This document shows, piece after piece, positions 31,476 through 38,349 of a stretch of DNA of 39,990 nucleotides. Numbering within the stretch: position 1 is the first letter of the stretch; every line of letters starts with the position of its first letter. Origin of the DNA: a virus. The translations under genes were made by a program, and so were the position numbers. Location of the stretch: the IMG/VR virus record IMGVR_UViG_3300025598_000078, positions 1-39,990 of that record; one strand, 5' to 3'. Below the pieces are notes generated by a model. It did no database searches. It worked only from the letters and a program-made list of their open reading frames with translations, and had not been told where the DNA came from.

Positions 31476-31760
31476 ATGCACATGAGAGAACGTGAGATAG
31501 AAAAGTATTTAATTTGGGCAGTTGAATGTAGGGGCGGAAAAACATATAAGTTTAAATCTGTTTCGCAACGCGGCGTAGCTGATCGTATTGTTTGTTTGCC
31601 CGGTAGCACGTGGTTCATTGAATTAAAAAGTCCCACTGGCTCACTATCTGCGCTTCAGATTATTTTTGGAAATGAAATGAAACAACTGCAACAAAATTAT
31701 GTTGTTTTAAAAACAAAACAAGAAATTGATGATTGGATAAAACAATGCGATACCAAGTAA
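31476..31760 (+). CDS. VRR-NUC nuclease
   Basis: A 94-residue protein of the VRR-NUC class. Its E-x-x-I-E-K-Y-L-I-W-A-V-E at the N-terminus, S-Q-R-G-V-A-D-R-I-V-C-L at about 30-40 and F-I-E-L-K-S-P at about 50 are the motif set of these small PD-(D/E)XK Holliday-junction-type nucleases. The Asp in V-A-D and the E-L-K are the likely active site. The exact start is unsure (31476 or 31482) because no clear ribosome binding site is visible. It is the first rightward gene from the divergent promoter, overlapping the next by 16 bases. Confidence 0.82.
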   Translation: MHMREREIEKYLIWAVECRGGKTYKFKSVSQRGVADRIVCLPGSTWFIELKSPTGSLSALQIIFGNEMKQLQQNYVVLKTKQEIDDWIKQCDTK

Positions 31761-31903
31761 ATGATGAAACAGGCACTATGTTGCGTAGGTTTCATACTAA
31801 ACAAGAAGCCCTTGCTTTCATGCAACACGATTACACTTTAATTCGGTTGCCACGCAAAGCTAAACCTAACGTATTTGAACTTCTTGGCGAGGCACCATTT
31901 TGA
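31745..31903 (+). CDS. Small protein before the helicase, unknown
   Basis: A 52-residue protein (MRYQVNDETGTMLRRFHTKQ then a basic segment) whose start lies within the nuclease gene and whose stop overlaps the helicase start. It ends F-E-L-L-G-E-A-P-F, a hydrophobic tail. Not recognised. Close coupling suggests a partner of nuclease or helicase. Confidence 0.55.
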   Translation: MRYQVNDETGTMLRRFHTKQEALAFMQHDYTLIRLPRKAKPNVFELLGEAPF

Positions 31904-33237
31904 AGTTACGTGACTATCAAGAGAAGGCCGTTGATTTTTTATATGAGCGTGATCGCGCGATGATTCTTGCATCGGTGGGGGCAGGGAAAACCCTAATAGC
32001 ACTAACCGCCATGCAAGAAATGTTAAAGACTAAGCTTGTTAAGCGTTGGTTAGTGTTAGCACCCAAACGCGTGTGTACCGATGTATGGCCACAAGAGTTG
32101 GCTAAATGGCAACTCAACATGACGCTATCATTGGCTATTGGCACGCCTGCGCAACGCATGAAGGCCTTAGAAAGTTCATCCAACATCGTCGTAATGAACT
32201 ATGAAAATATTTCTTGGTTAAAAAAGCAAGCTTTAAATTTTGATGGCATTGTGTTTGATGAATTAACGCGCTTGAAAGATCCGTCAGGCGTACGCTTTAA
32301 AGATTTGCTTTCTATCATCGAGCCTATGAAAATACGCTGGGGGCTAACGGGTAGCTTTACGAGCAACGGCCTTGAAGATGTCTTTGGCCAATGCAAGATT
32401 GTAGATCAAACATTATTAGGCCGCAGTAAGGGCGCGTTTTTACAGACGTATTTTGTTTGTATTAACCGCGATTTTGGCCAATGGGAGCCACGCGTAGGTT
32501 CTTTACAAGCAGTGATGCAGCGCATCAGGCCTTCTACTTTTGTTTTAGAGTCGAGCGAATACAAAGATAAACTACCGCCCTTGCATGTCGTCGAAATGCG
32601 TTGCGATTTACCTGATCGTGAACCTTACGAGCGCATGAAAAAAGATTTTGTAGTGGAATTCCCTGATGCGAAAGCCATTGCATCTAACGCAGCGGTGGTA
32701 ACGCAAAAGCTACAGCAGATGGGTTCAGGGTTTATCTATGACACCACGCGTCAGGCTGACGTTAATGCGCCCGGACAGTTCATCATGCATCAGCAAGCGA
32801 TATGGTTTTCTAGCCATAAGTTTGATTTATTAGAAGATCTATTGGCAGAAAACCAACGTGCAAACACTATCCTTGTCTACAACTATCAAGAAGAATTAGC
32901 AGAACTCAAGCGTCGCTATCCCCATGCAGTAACTTTAGACGCGCCTTGCGCCATCGAGCGTTGGAATGAGGGCAGTGTTGAGTTGCTTTTACTGCACCCA
33001 AAATCCGCAGGGCATGGTCTTAATCTGCAAATGGGCGGCAATAAGATCGTGTTCTTATCTTTGCCGTGGAGCCTTGAATTATATGAACAAACTATTGGCC
33101 GCTTGCATCGAGGCGGTCAAAAACATGATGTTTGGTGTTATATCTTATTAACCAATAAAACCATCGATGAAAAAATTTGGGCAGCTTTAGATACTAAAAA
33201 AGCCATTTCTGACATTGCACTTGAGGAACTAAAATGA
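31900..33237 (+). CDS. SNF2-type DNA helicase
   Basis: A 445-residue superfamily 2 helicase with a TTG start at 31900. The TTG overlaps the previous stop and has GAGG about eight bases upstream, so it is probably a coupled start. Walker A is G-A-G-K-T at 27-31, Walker B is D120-E121 in an F-D-E-L-T context in place of the usual DExH, and later motifs are G-L-T-G-S-F-T-S-N-G and Q-T-I-G-R-L-H-R-G-G-Q at about 395-405. It closes the sequence with a short helical tail. Such helicases accompany VRR-NUC in phage replication modules. Its leader, Q-E-K-A-V-D-F, is the Q-motif region. Confidence 0.88.
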   Translation: MKLRDYQEKAVDFLYERDRAMILASVGAGKTLIALTAMQEMLKTKLVKRWLVLAPKRVCTDVWPQELAKWQLNMTLSLAIGTPAQRMKALESSSNIVVMNYENISWLKKQALNFDGIVFDELTRLKDPSGVRFKDLLSIIEPMKIRWGLTGSFTSNGLEDVFGQCKIVDQTLLGRSKGAFLQTYFVCINRDFGQWEPRVGSLQAVMQRIRPSTFVLESSEYKDKLPPLHVVEMRCDLPDREPYERMKKDFVVEFPDAKAIASNAAVVTQKLQQMGSGFIYDTTRQADVNAPGQFIMHQQAIWFSSHKFDLLEDLLAENQRANTILVYNYQEELAELKRRYPHAVTLDAPCAIERWNEGSVELLLLHPKSAGHGLNLQMGGNKIVFLSLPWSLELYEQTIGRLHRGGQKHDVWCYILLTNKTIDEKIWAALDTKKAISDIALEELK

Positions 33238-33377
33238 AACGACAAGAACTATATAGCATTAAATTAAAAGCGGCTAAAGAAGAATTAAAAATAGCCCAGC
33301 GACAAGCTAACTCTGCAAATAAATATGTTGCAAGGTTGCAACATTCGATAGATAATTTAAAAAAGAAAATAAAATAA
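33234..33377 (+). CDS. Small coiled-coil protein, unknown
   Basis: A 47-residue basic helical protein (MKRQELYSIKLKAAKEELKI...) whose ATG overlaps the helicase stop (ATGA). Heptad-like hydrophobic spacing and many Lys suggest a coiled coil. It closes the helicase operon before the next promoter. Not recognised. Confidence 0.5.
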   Translation: MKRQELYSIKLKAAKEELKIAQRQANSANKYVARLQHSIDNLKKKIK

Positions 33378-33379
33378 AG

Positions 33380-33408
33380 TTGTCAAAAACTTTTTTACGT
33401 AATACTAT
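33380..33408 (+). promoter_or_regulatory. Rightward promoter for the small-gene block
   Basis: TTGTCA (33380-33385) and TACTAT (33403-33408) are 17 bases apart, five and four of six matches. It lies 23 bases before the GTG of the next gene and just after the previous stop. The following TGTCAAAAACTTTT word also occurs in the divergent promoter at 31451. Confidence 0.55.
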
Positions 33409-33431
33409 TAAATTTAACAAAGGAGAAGTTA

Positions 33432-33626
33432 GTGAAAACATTAAGTTGGCGTGGTTTGAATGATGTAATTAATACCTTAAGCGAGGAAGAAGTTTTTAGC
33501 TTATTGGAACAAGAACGAATTCAAGGCAAGCGTTTATCGATGCTACAGCGTTTGCATCAGCGGTATAACACATTGCGCGTTGCTAGAGAGCGTATTGAAC
33601 TTTTACAAGAGGCGCGCAATCCGTGA
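33432..33626 (+). CDS. Small helical protein, unknown
   Basis: A 64-residue protein with a GTG start preceded by AGGAG at 33421, a clear ribosome binding site. The sequence is strongly helical (NDVINTLSEEEVFSLLEQER, then RLHQRYNTLRVARERIELL), a probable coiled-coil dimer. The stop overlaps the next gene's GTG. Not recognised. Confidence 0.6.
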   Translation: MKTLSWRGLNDVINTLSEEEVFSLLEQERIQGKRLSMLQRLHQRYNTLRVARERIELLQEARNP

Positions 33627-33778
33627 CAGACTTTGATTTATGGGACAGGGGCAACTTAGTGCAGTTAGCTAAAGATTCCTTAGCGTTAATTAAGCAACAA
33701 CGCGATCGCATTGAACAGTTAGAAGAAGATTTAAAGGCCGCAATAGAAGCGTATAGACAACTAAACAGGGAGAGATAG
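33623..33778 (+). CDS. Small helical protein, unknown
   Basis: A 51-residue protein, starting from GTG at the stop of the previous gene. It has a helical region L-A-L-I-K-Q-Q-R-D-R-I-E-Q-L-E-E-D-L-K with coiled-coil heptads. Probably paired with its neighbour. Not recognised. Confidence 0.5.
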   Translation: MTDFDLWDRGNLVQLAKDSLALIKQQRDRIEQLEEDLKAAIEAYRQLNRER

Positions 33779-33780
33779 AA

Positions 33781-33990
33781 ATGAAAGCATTTCCAACAAA
33801 CATAACACAATCTACTGGCGGTGATGCTTGGCAAACAGATTATGGCATGGATTTAAGAGATTACTTTGCTATTCGATTTGCAGAAGTACAACTTAATTTA
33901 ATAAAAGACGAACAGTTTGATGCTTTAGAAACATTTAAAACATCATACAAATTGGCTGACATTATGATGAAAGCGAGGGAACAAAAATGA
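33781..33990 (+). CDS. Conserved small phage protein, unknown
   Basis: A 69-residue protein with the segment G-M-D-L-R-D-Y-F-A-I-R-F-A at about residues 22-34 and Y-K-L-A-D-I-M-M-K-A-R-E near the end. I recall this pair of motifs from a very common small phage protein family of unknown role. GGGAGAGATAG lies upstream. It overlaps the next gene by 4 bases. Confidence 0.65.
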   Translation: MKAFPTNITQSTGGDAWQTDYGMDLRDYFAIRFAEVQLNLIKDEQFDALETFKTSYKLADIMMKAREQK

Positions 33991-34151
33991 GCATTCCATA
34001 CGATACTGGTAAAGTAAAAATAGGTATTAATTATCAGCCTAAACCTTATATTGAATATGATAAAGATATGTTATTTATTCAAAGATGTTTGCTGGATAAA
34101 AATGATAAAAATAAATTTCTTCAATTTTTATATAGGATTGTATATGGATAA
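33987..34151 (+). CDS. Small basic protein, unknown
   Basis: A 54-residue Lys/Tyr-rich protein (MSIPYDTGKVKIGINYQPKP...LDKNDKNKFLQFLYRIVYG). The first half has a strand-turn-strand look. The stop overlaps the next ATG by 8 bases. Not recognised. Confidence 0.5.
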   Translation: MSIPYDTGKVKIGINYQPKPYIEYDKDMLFIQRCLLDKNDKNKFLQFLYRIVYG

Positions 34152-34314
34152 TCAAATCGAATATTTAAGAAAAGTTGTTAATGATTTAAAAAATGAGATC
34201 CTTCAGCTTCGCTTGCAAAATGTTGATATTCAAACTCAAATGAGAATGTATAAACATCATGCTGAACAACTGGAAGGACAATTAATAATGTTAAAAAACT
34301 TAATGGATCAATAA
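34144..34314 (+). CDS. Small coiled-coil protein, unknown
   Basis: A 56-residue protein from the ATG at 34144 (MDNQIEYLRKVVNDLKNEIL...); the frame is open further upstream. Continuous helix with leucine and isoleucine heptads, likely a short coiled coil. Its stop overlaps the next start by one base. Confidence 0.55.
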   Translation: MDNQIEYLRKVVNDLKNEILQLRLQNVDIQTQMRMYKHHAEQLEGQLIMLKNLMDQ

Positions 34315-34550
34315 TGAAAAAATTAATTGTTGTGATGCCAATGATTTTTTTAGTTGCTTGTGCTCATAAGGCTGAACCTTATCCTATTCAAAATTTTAAT
34401 GGAATTGTGGCACTTACTCCCTATCAAGTTTTACAAGATAGCAAAGGCTGTATTCTAAATAAAATGAAGCCAAGAACTGAGTTTATCTATTTACAAACCC
34501 AATATGGAAAAGTAAGTGTTCCTATTAATGTGTACTGTGATCCCTACTGA
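34314..34550 (+). CDS. Small lipoprotein
   Basis: A 78-residue protein with a typical lipoprotein signal: K2-K3, hydrophobic core to residue 15 and the lipobox L-V-A-C with Cys16. The mature part holds two further Cys (GCILN and YCDPY) that could form a disulfide in the periplasm. Inner or outer membrane lipoprotein, processed by signal peptidase II. Its tight coupling to a second lipoprotein suggests a shared role, perhaps in superinfection exclusion or spanin-like lysis. Neither is shown. Confidence 0.65.
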   Translation: MKKLIVVMPMIFLVACAHKAEPYPIQNFNGIVALTPYQVLQDSKGCILNKMKPRTEFIYLQTQYGKVSVPINVYCDPY

Positions 34551-34753
34551 TGAAATATATTTTTTTAGTTATTTTTATTTTTGTATTACATGGATGCTAT
34601 TGTTCTTGTCATCAGGATGCCCTTGTAGAGAAAAAAGAAGCAGTTATTGAACCTACACCAGCAGAATCAAGAAAAATGGCTTATTTGCATGATTGTGTAA
34701 GTTATGGGTTTGATATAAAACAATGCGAAAATATTTGGGATGAAAAAAATTGA
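34550..34753 (+). CDS. Small lipoprotein, second of a pair
   Basis: A 67-residue protein with an M-K-Y start, hydrophobic core and lipobox L-H-G-C with Cys16, unusual in having H and G before Cys. Three further Cys (C18, C20, C49) and another at C59. It starts at the last base of the previous stop. The second half is charged and helical. Role unknown; it may form a complex with the previous lipoprotein. Confidence 0.6.
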   Translation: MKYIFLVIFIFVLHGCYCSCHQDALVEKKEAVIEPTPAESRKMAYLHDCVSYGFDIKQCENIWDEKN

Positions 34754-34929
34754 AAGATTATTCTTTAGTTTGGTTTGGTTTTTTATTTAGCTTATTAATT
34801 TGCTCATTCATTATATTTTTGAATGAATTTAGCCAATATAAGATGAAATATGATTGTCGCATGGTTACTTATCCCTATGCTATTGATATTCCTAAAGAAA
34901 TAATTAAACAATGTAAGGAGAAAAAATGA
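34750..34929 (+). CDS. Small membrane protein, unknown
   Basis: A 59-residue protein read from TTG overlapping the previous stop; no better start exists. Residues about 4-24 form a hydrophobic helix (SLVWFGFLFSLLICSFIIFL), followed by a charged tail with two Cys. The stop overlaps the next ATG. Start choice uncertain. Confidence 0.45.
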   Translation: MKDYSLVWFGFLFSLLICSFIIFLNEFSQYKMKYDCRMVTYPYAIDIPKEIIKQCKEKK

Positions 34930-35195
34930 AAACAAACCACGATGGAACAATTACTTTAAATGCTTATGATACATGGATTGTTTGTACATTATGTGGACAA
35001 AAAGTATCAAGTGATTCTGTTCATACCTGTTCACCACAATTGAAGTTTGCACCATTAAATCCACCTTATGCTGGATCTTGGGTTATTGGTGGAAATTGGC
35101 ACATGAATGTTACAGAAAAGCCTACAGAAGAACACATCAAAAATACCGAAGCATATTTTGGTTGGAAATGGAAAGATAATAAGAAAGGCGAGTGA
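34926..35195 (+). CDS. Small protein with Cys cluster, unknown
   Basis: An 89-residue protein with AAGGAG before the ATG. Residues 20-35 hold C-T-L-C then S-V-H-T-C, a likely zinc-binding site. The Trp-rich middle (GSWVIGGNWHMNV) and charged end resemble no family that I can name. Cytoplasmic zinc-ribbon protein likely. Confidence 0.55.
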   Translation: MKTNHDGTITLNAYDTWIVCTLCGQKVSSDSVHTCSPQLKFAPLNPPYAGSWVIGGNWHMNVTEKPTEEHIKNTEAYFGWKWKDNKKGE

Positions 35196-35198
35196 GAA

Positions 35199-35510
35199 AT
35201 GACTTTAAATGACCTAATTAACAGGCTTGAGCAAATGAACCAAAACCATACATCAATTGGCTGGGAAACACTACAATTTGTAGCACCTTTGCTACGCCAA
35301 CAAGCCAAAGAGATTGAGGAGTTGAAAGCTGACGCAAAAAGATATAGATATTTAAGAAGTCATTGCTACAAATTAAAGTATCCAAATAGTGAAATTGATA
35401 GGGCAATGGAATTAAAGTTTGTTGTTAGTGGAGTATGGGCTGATAACAAAAATCCTGAAGTATTAGATGGTTTAATTGATTTTATGCATAAAGAGGCGAT
35501 AAATGACTGA
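35199..35510 (+). CDS. Small helical protein, DUF551-like region, unknown
   Basis: A 103-residue protein that contains the D-A-K-R-Y-R-Y-L-R-S segment at about 45-55 and L-N-D-L-I-N-R-L-E-Q-M at the start. It resembles the end part of a phage protein group seen near DUF551, but the match is loose. It begins after the same GCGAGTGAGAAATGA junction that recurs in the next gene. Confidence 0.5.
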   Translation: MTLNDLINRLEQMNQNHTSIGWETLQFVAPLLRQQAKEIEELKADAKRYRYLRSHCYKLKYPNSEIDRAMELKFVVSGVWADNKNPEVLDGLIDFMHKEAIND

Positions 35511-35940
35511 TAAAGAATCTGCTATCTACGCAACTGGTTATTGGAATGGTATTCAGAAAGCCAAAGAAAAGAATGAAATCTTAGATACAAGGTCTTACTT
35601 GATTGGTAGATATGATGGTTTGCGTGAACTAAGTGATGCAACAATACGAGAATTGTCAGTTGCTTTTATGTTGGTATTACGCAGAACTCCTGAAGATGAA
35701 CTTTTTGAAAATGTATATGAATATTCAAAATTACTATTAAAGAAAGCGAGTGAAATGACCGACAAAGAATCTGCTATTTACGCAACAGGTTATTGGAATG
35801 GTATTGCTTCTAAAAAACTTCGTGAACTCAGCGATGAGGAAATAATAGAGTTTGCCGAGAAAAAATTATCACAATCTCCAAATGGTGACGAAATAATTGA
35901 TTTTGCAAGAGCAATACTAAAGAAAGCGAGTGAGAAATGA
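35503..35940 (+). CDS. Small protein with fused internal duplication
   Basis: A 145-residue protein made of two copies. Each begins M-T-D-K-E-S-A-I-Y-A-T-G-Y-W-N-G-I and each ends A-S-E-(M or K), and the R-E-L-S-D segment is repeated. The second copy begins at 35755. At the junction AAAGCGAGTGAAATGA, two bases are missing compared with GCGAGTGAGAAATGA at the end of the second copy. Restoring them would put in the stop and separate the two genes. Thus two tandem paralogues look fused by a 2-base deletion. Function unknown. Confidence 0.65.
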   Translation: MTDKESAIYATGYWNGIQKAKEKNEILDTRSYLIGRYDGLRELSDATIRELSVAFMLVLRRTPEDELFENVYEYSKLLLKKASEMTDKESAIYATGYWNGIASKKLRELSDEEIIEFAEKKLSQSPNGDEIIDFARAILKKASEK

Positions 35941-36020
35941 ATTGGTCAGCAATAACAATTGTTTTTATGGGTGCTTTGTTGCTTATTCAGTCGTATTTAA
36001 TGCTTACCCATGTTTGTTAA
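35937..36020 (+). CDS. Tiny membrane peptide
   Basis: A 27-residue peptide with a hydrophobic run (ITIVFMGALLLIQSYLML). It starts at the stop of the previous gene and overlaps the opposite-strand zinc-finger gene at its 3' end. Coding probability modest. Confidence 0.4.
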   Translation: MNWSAITIVFMGALLLIQSYLMLTHVC

Positions 36021-36168
36021 ACAATCCAAATTTAGTAGCTAGTTCAAATTCTTCTGCACATTCTTCGCTACAAAACTTATCATTGCTAATAGGAGTATTA
36101 CAATAAGCACAAAAGCCTGAAAAGCCATTTAAATGCTTTTTAGGTTCTTGTTCTAAATTCTCATTCAT
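36004..36168 (-). CDS. Small zinc-binding protein, unknown
   Basis: A 54-residue protein with C-A-Y-C and C-S-E-E-C, spaced like a small treble-clef zinc finger. It starts in the stop region of the endolysin gene on the same strand and ends in the tiny membrane gene on the opposite strand. It could bind nucleic acid or protein. Not recognised. Confidence 0.5.
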   Translation of the reverse strand: MNENLEQEPKKHLNGFSGFCAYCNTPISNDKFCSEECAEEFELATKFGLFNKHG

Positions 36169-36764
36169 GCAAGTATAGATAATACTTTTTTAATGTTGGC
36201 AATTCTTTGATCTAAACCTAAAGTCCCACCATTAATTTTTTTCGTCATTGTAAGATAATCTTCTTTATCAGCTAGATCATTTAAATGATGTGTACTGAAA
36301 AACCAGCCAGCAGATAGACAAGCATATTCAGGAGTTGCTAATAAAGCTGGATTACTAATAATTTCATCATTACCTATGGAATGGGCAAAAGAAGTATAGT
36401 TCGCACGACCAGTAAGCTGAATCAAACCCCTTCCAAAAAAAGATGCTCCATCCCCATCTTGTGTATTACCAAGATCTAATCTATGTCCATACATACCTTC
36501 AGCAATGCCTTGTTTGCCTTTGGCAACACATTCTTCTGCTTTAGCCAATGTAAACCTATTAGGGAATACTTGCGTTAATCGTACAGCAGAATAATTAAGA
36601 TCTTCTTCTAAATGTGTAAAATCTCTACTTTCATGCATACATTGACCTATGAAAGATGCCATTCTTACTGGAGTATTGATTTCAAACTTATCAAAAGTAT
36701 CGTTTAATGGTTGTAGCCATTTTTGATCAATACCTAACTGTGTTAATTGTTCACTTGTTATCAT
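36165..36764 (-). CDS. GH19-type endolysin
   Basis: A 199-residue lysozyme-like chitinase-family 19 protein. E45 in C-M-H-E-S and E53 in H-L-E-E-D-L-N-Y are the likely catalytic pair. R-V-A-L-E-like parts are replaced by Q-V-F-P-N-R-F. The F-F-G-R-G-L-I-Q-L-T-G-R-A-N-Y segment at about 115-130 is the family's substrate-binding motif, and the C-terminal helix has K-K-I-N-G-G. It degrades peptidoglycan at lysis. No signal peptide or membrane segment, so it needs the holin encoded just upstream. The start overlaps the 72-residue membrane gene. Confidence 0.9.
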   Translation of the reverse strand: MITSEQLTQLGIDQKWLQPLNDTFDKFEINTPVRMASFIGQCMHESRDFTHLEEDLNYSAVRLTQVFPNRFTLAKAEECVAKGKQGIAEGMYGHRLDLGNTQDGDGASFFGRGLIQLTGRANYTSFAHSIGNDEIISNPALLATPEYACLSAGWFFSTHHLNDLADKEDYLTMTKKINGGTLGLDQRIANIKKVLSILA

Positions 36765-36969
36765 CTTCTTCGCTTCCTATTTTGATGCCAGTAATAAGCC
36801 CTATAAATCCACCAATCACAGTTTGGAAAGCCGGACCAATAATATCGAATACTTTAGTATCATCTACAGCAGGATCAATAATGGCATAAATAAACATCAG
36901 AATAAATGCACCAACTACACCAACCAAAGCATAAGTAGCAATTAATAAAATATGTTCTTTAGGTTTCAT
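36751..36969 (-). CDS. Two-segment membrane protein (possible holin or partner)
   Basis: A 72-residue protein with two membrane helices (residues 7-29 and about 40-66) and a charged end (GSEEDDNK). It lies between the endolysin and a three-segment holin, typical of accessory holins or pinholins. Coupling: its start overlaps a small upstream frame and its stop lies within the endolysin start. Role inferred from position and membrane topology. Confidence 0.55.
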   Translation of the reverse strand: MKPKEHILLIATYALVGVVGAFILMFIYAIIDPAVDDTKVFDIIGPAFQTVIGGFIGLITGIKIGSEEDDNK

Positions 36970-37043
36970 TTTTTTACAGGTTTTTCTTTTTTACAAGCGT
37001 AACAAGTTTTAACGATTGCCTTCAACATCTTTTGATTTCTCAT
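36966..37043 (-). CDS. Very small CxxC peptide
   Basis: A 25-residue Lys-rich peptide with C-Y-A-C whose stop overlaps the start of the 72-residue membrane gene as ATGA. It lies mostly within the holin 3' end in another frame. It may be a coupling peptide; coding is uncertain. Confidence 0.3.
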   Translation of the reverse strand: MRNQKMLKAIVKTCYACKKEKPVKK

Positions 37044-37422
37044 AGGTTCTCATTGCACCAAGACCTAATATTCCCATCATAACTTGCATAGTAAAATTAG
37101 TATCTATTACTGGAAATGAACCTGTGTAGCCATAAATGACAGTTGCTACAAATCTTAAAATAGGTTCTAACAATGTGCAATAAAGCATGGCAAAACCACA
37201 TATCCATAAAATAAAAGGTCTAGCACCTGCTACAAACCAATTTGTGCTTTTAGCTTCCTCTTTATTAATATCAGTTTGTGCAGTCATTGTGGCTAATTCA
37301 CCACTTTGTTGCAATTCTAAAAGTTTTAATTTTGCATCAGCTTGTTGTGCAGGATCAGGAAAAATTCGAGTAATTAAAGTATTACCTAAATCGAGGACTG
37401 CTGATAATGGATCTAATGCCAT
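37009..37422 (-). CDS. Three-segment holin (holin_3TMS-like)
   Basis: A 137-residue protein from the ATG at 37422, which has AGGAG seven bases upstream; an earlier in-frame start is less likely. The first 55 residues are helical and polar with FPDPAQQADAKLKLLELQQ, then two to three membrane helices (F-I-L-W-I-C-G-F-A-M-L-Y; L-R-F-V-A-T-V-I-Y; M-Q-V-M-M-G-I-L-G-L-G). This layout and the AGARPF segment (about 70) match the holin_3TMS family. It would form lesions in the membrane that release endolysin. Confidence 0.82.
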   Translation of the reverse strand: MALDPLSAVLDLGNTLITRIFPDPAQQADAKLKLLELQQSGELATMTAQTDINKEEAKSTNWFVAGARPFILWICGFAMLYCTLLEPILRFVATVIYGYTGSFPVIDTNFTMQVMMGILGLGAMRTYEKSKDVEGNR

Positions 37423-37424
37423 AA

Positions 37425-37502
37425 CTACTCCTTTAAAAGAATAATTAACATCATACAAATTAACGCAAATATTGTCCACCATTTGAAAAGATCATCATCC
37501 AC
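37425..37502 (-). CDS. Tiny membrane peptide before the holin
   Basis: A 25-residue peptide read from GTG (VDDDLFKWWTIFALICMMLI...), one hydrophobic helix. It lies in the leader of the holin gene and its last codons include the holin ribosome binding site. Possibly an antiholin-like or leader peptide, uncertain. Confidence 0.3.
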   Translation of the reverse strand: MDDDLFKWWTIFALICMMLIILLKE

Positions 37503-37671
37503 GCACTATATCCTTTTTGGTTCGAACAATTACTTTGTGTTCTTTATCAAACTTTGGTTTGGGTAATCGTATTTTCTCTAATTCTTTAATTTCAAAATGA
37601 AGATAAATAACATACGACCAAATAGCTAATTCAATTAAAAATACTGCAAACCAGTATTTCACCCAGTTCAT
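37495..37671 (-). CDS. Small membrane-anchored protein
   Basis: A 58-residue protein (MNWVKYWFAVFLIELAIWSY) with one N-terminal membrane helix and a basic, charged tail. Its start overlaps the stop of the previous gene as ATGA. It could be a spanin-type subunit or membrane protein. Not recognised. Confidence 0.5.
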   Translation of the reverse strand: MNWVKYWFAVFLIELAIWSYVIYLHFEIKELEKIRLPKPKFDKEHKVIVRTKKDIVRG

Positions 37672-38120
37672 ACTAAATCAAAATAAAACAACAAACTGGT
37701 AATAATAAAAGCTACAAACCAACACCAAAATTGTACTCGCCTTACATCTTCCAACTTATGACCATAATATTTTTTGCTTTCTTGGTGCTCTTTCTCTACT
37801 ACTGCTTTTAACTCTAATACTTTTGACCACTCTTTAGCACCATACTTAGCCTTAAATTCTTTTTCAGCTTCATTTTCTGCTTGAATAATGGCACTCTGAT
37901 TTTTATACTCTTGAATAGCTCGATAGATCATCGAGTTTTCCATTGCTTCTTCATGGATTTTGTGCTTCTTTCGTGCTTCTAATTCTTGTAAAGCAACCTC
38001 TGTACCATCATGCTGAATATTTTCAATGGTTTTAGTAAGTTTTTTCCCAGCTTGCCTACTTTGTTCTAAGCTATCAGCTAATGAACTTGCTCCTTCAGCA
38101 ATAGGATTAAACTCAGCCAT
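37668..38120 (-). CDS. Coiled-coil protein with C-terminal membrane anchor
   Basis: A 150-residue protein that is mainly a long charged helix (QQSRQAGKKL..., EARKKHKIHEEAMENSMIYR, EAEKEFKAKYGAKEW) followed by one membrane segment (V-A-F-I-I-T-S-L-L-F-Y-F) at the C-terminus. Long helix plus anchor is the topology of i-spanin-like proteins but inverted, as those have the anchor first. It lies in the lysis/virion tail part of the late region. Role unknown. Confidence 0.5.
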   Translation of the reverse strand: MAEFNPIAEGASSLADSLEQSRQAGKKLTKTIENIQHDGTEVALQELEARKKHKIHEEAMENSMIYRAIQEYKNQSAIIQAENEAEKEFKAKYGAKEWSKVLELKAVVEKEHQESKKYYGHKLEDVRRVQFWCWFVAFIITSLLFYFDLV

Positions 38121-38121
38121 T

Positions 38122-38349
38122 TCATTTCATTAAATAATGCTTGATCAAATCCACCACAAACTCTTTTCCAAATAAAACTGAAAATATAACAACATACAGC
38201 ATATATTCAATTTTTTGCATACGCTTAGTACCATTAGCAAATGCTTTTTGTATACCTTCATATCTCTCTGCACAAACTTGCTCATGGACAGAAAGCCTTT
38301 TATCTGTATCGTATACGATAGATTCGATTCCATCCATGAGAAGTTCCAT
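38122..38349 (-). CDS. XhlA-like membrane-associated protein
   Basis: A 75-residue protein with a charged helix (RLSVHEQVCAERYEGIQKAF) and a single C-terminal membrane helix (YMLYVVIFSVLFGKEFVVDL). Helix plus a C-terminal transmembrane segment resembles hemolysin XhlA, which acts with a holin in lysis. The match is by shape rather than sequence. The gene overlaps the 56-residue gene by one base. Confidence 0.5.
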   Translation of the reverse strand: MELLMDGIESIVYDTDKRLSVHEQVCAERYEGIQKAFANGTKRMQKIEYMLYVVIFSVLFGKEFVVDLIKHYLMK

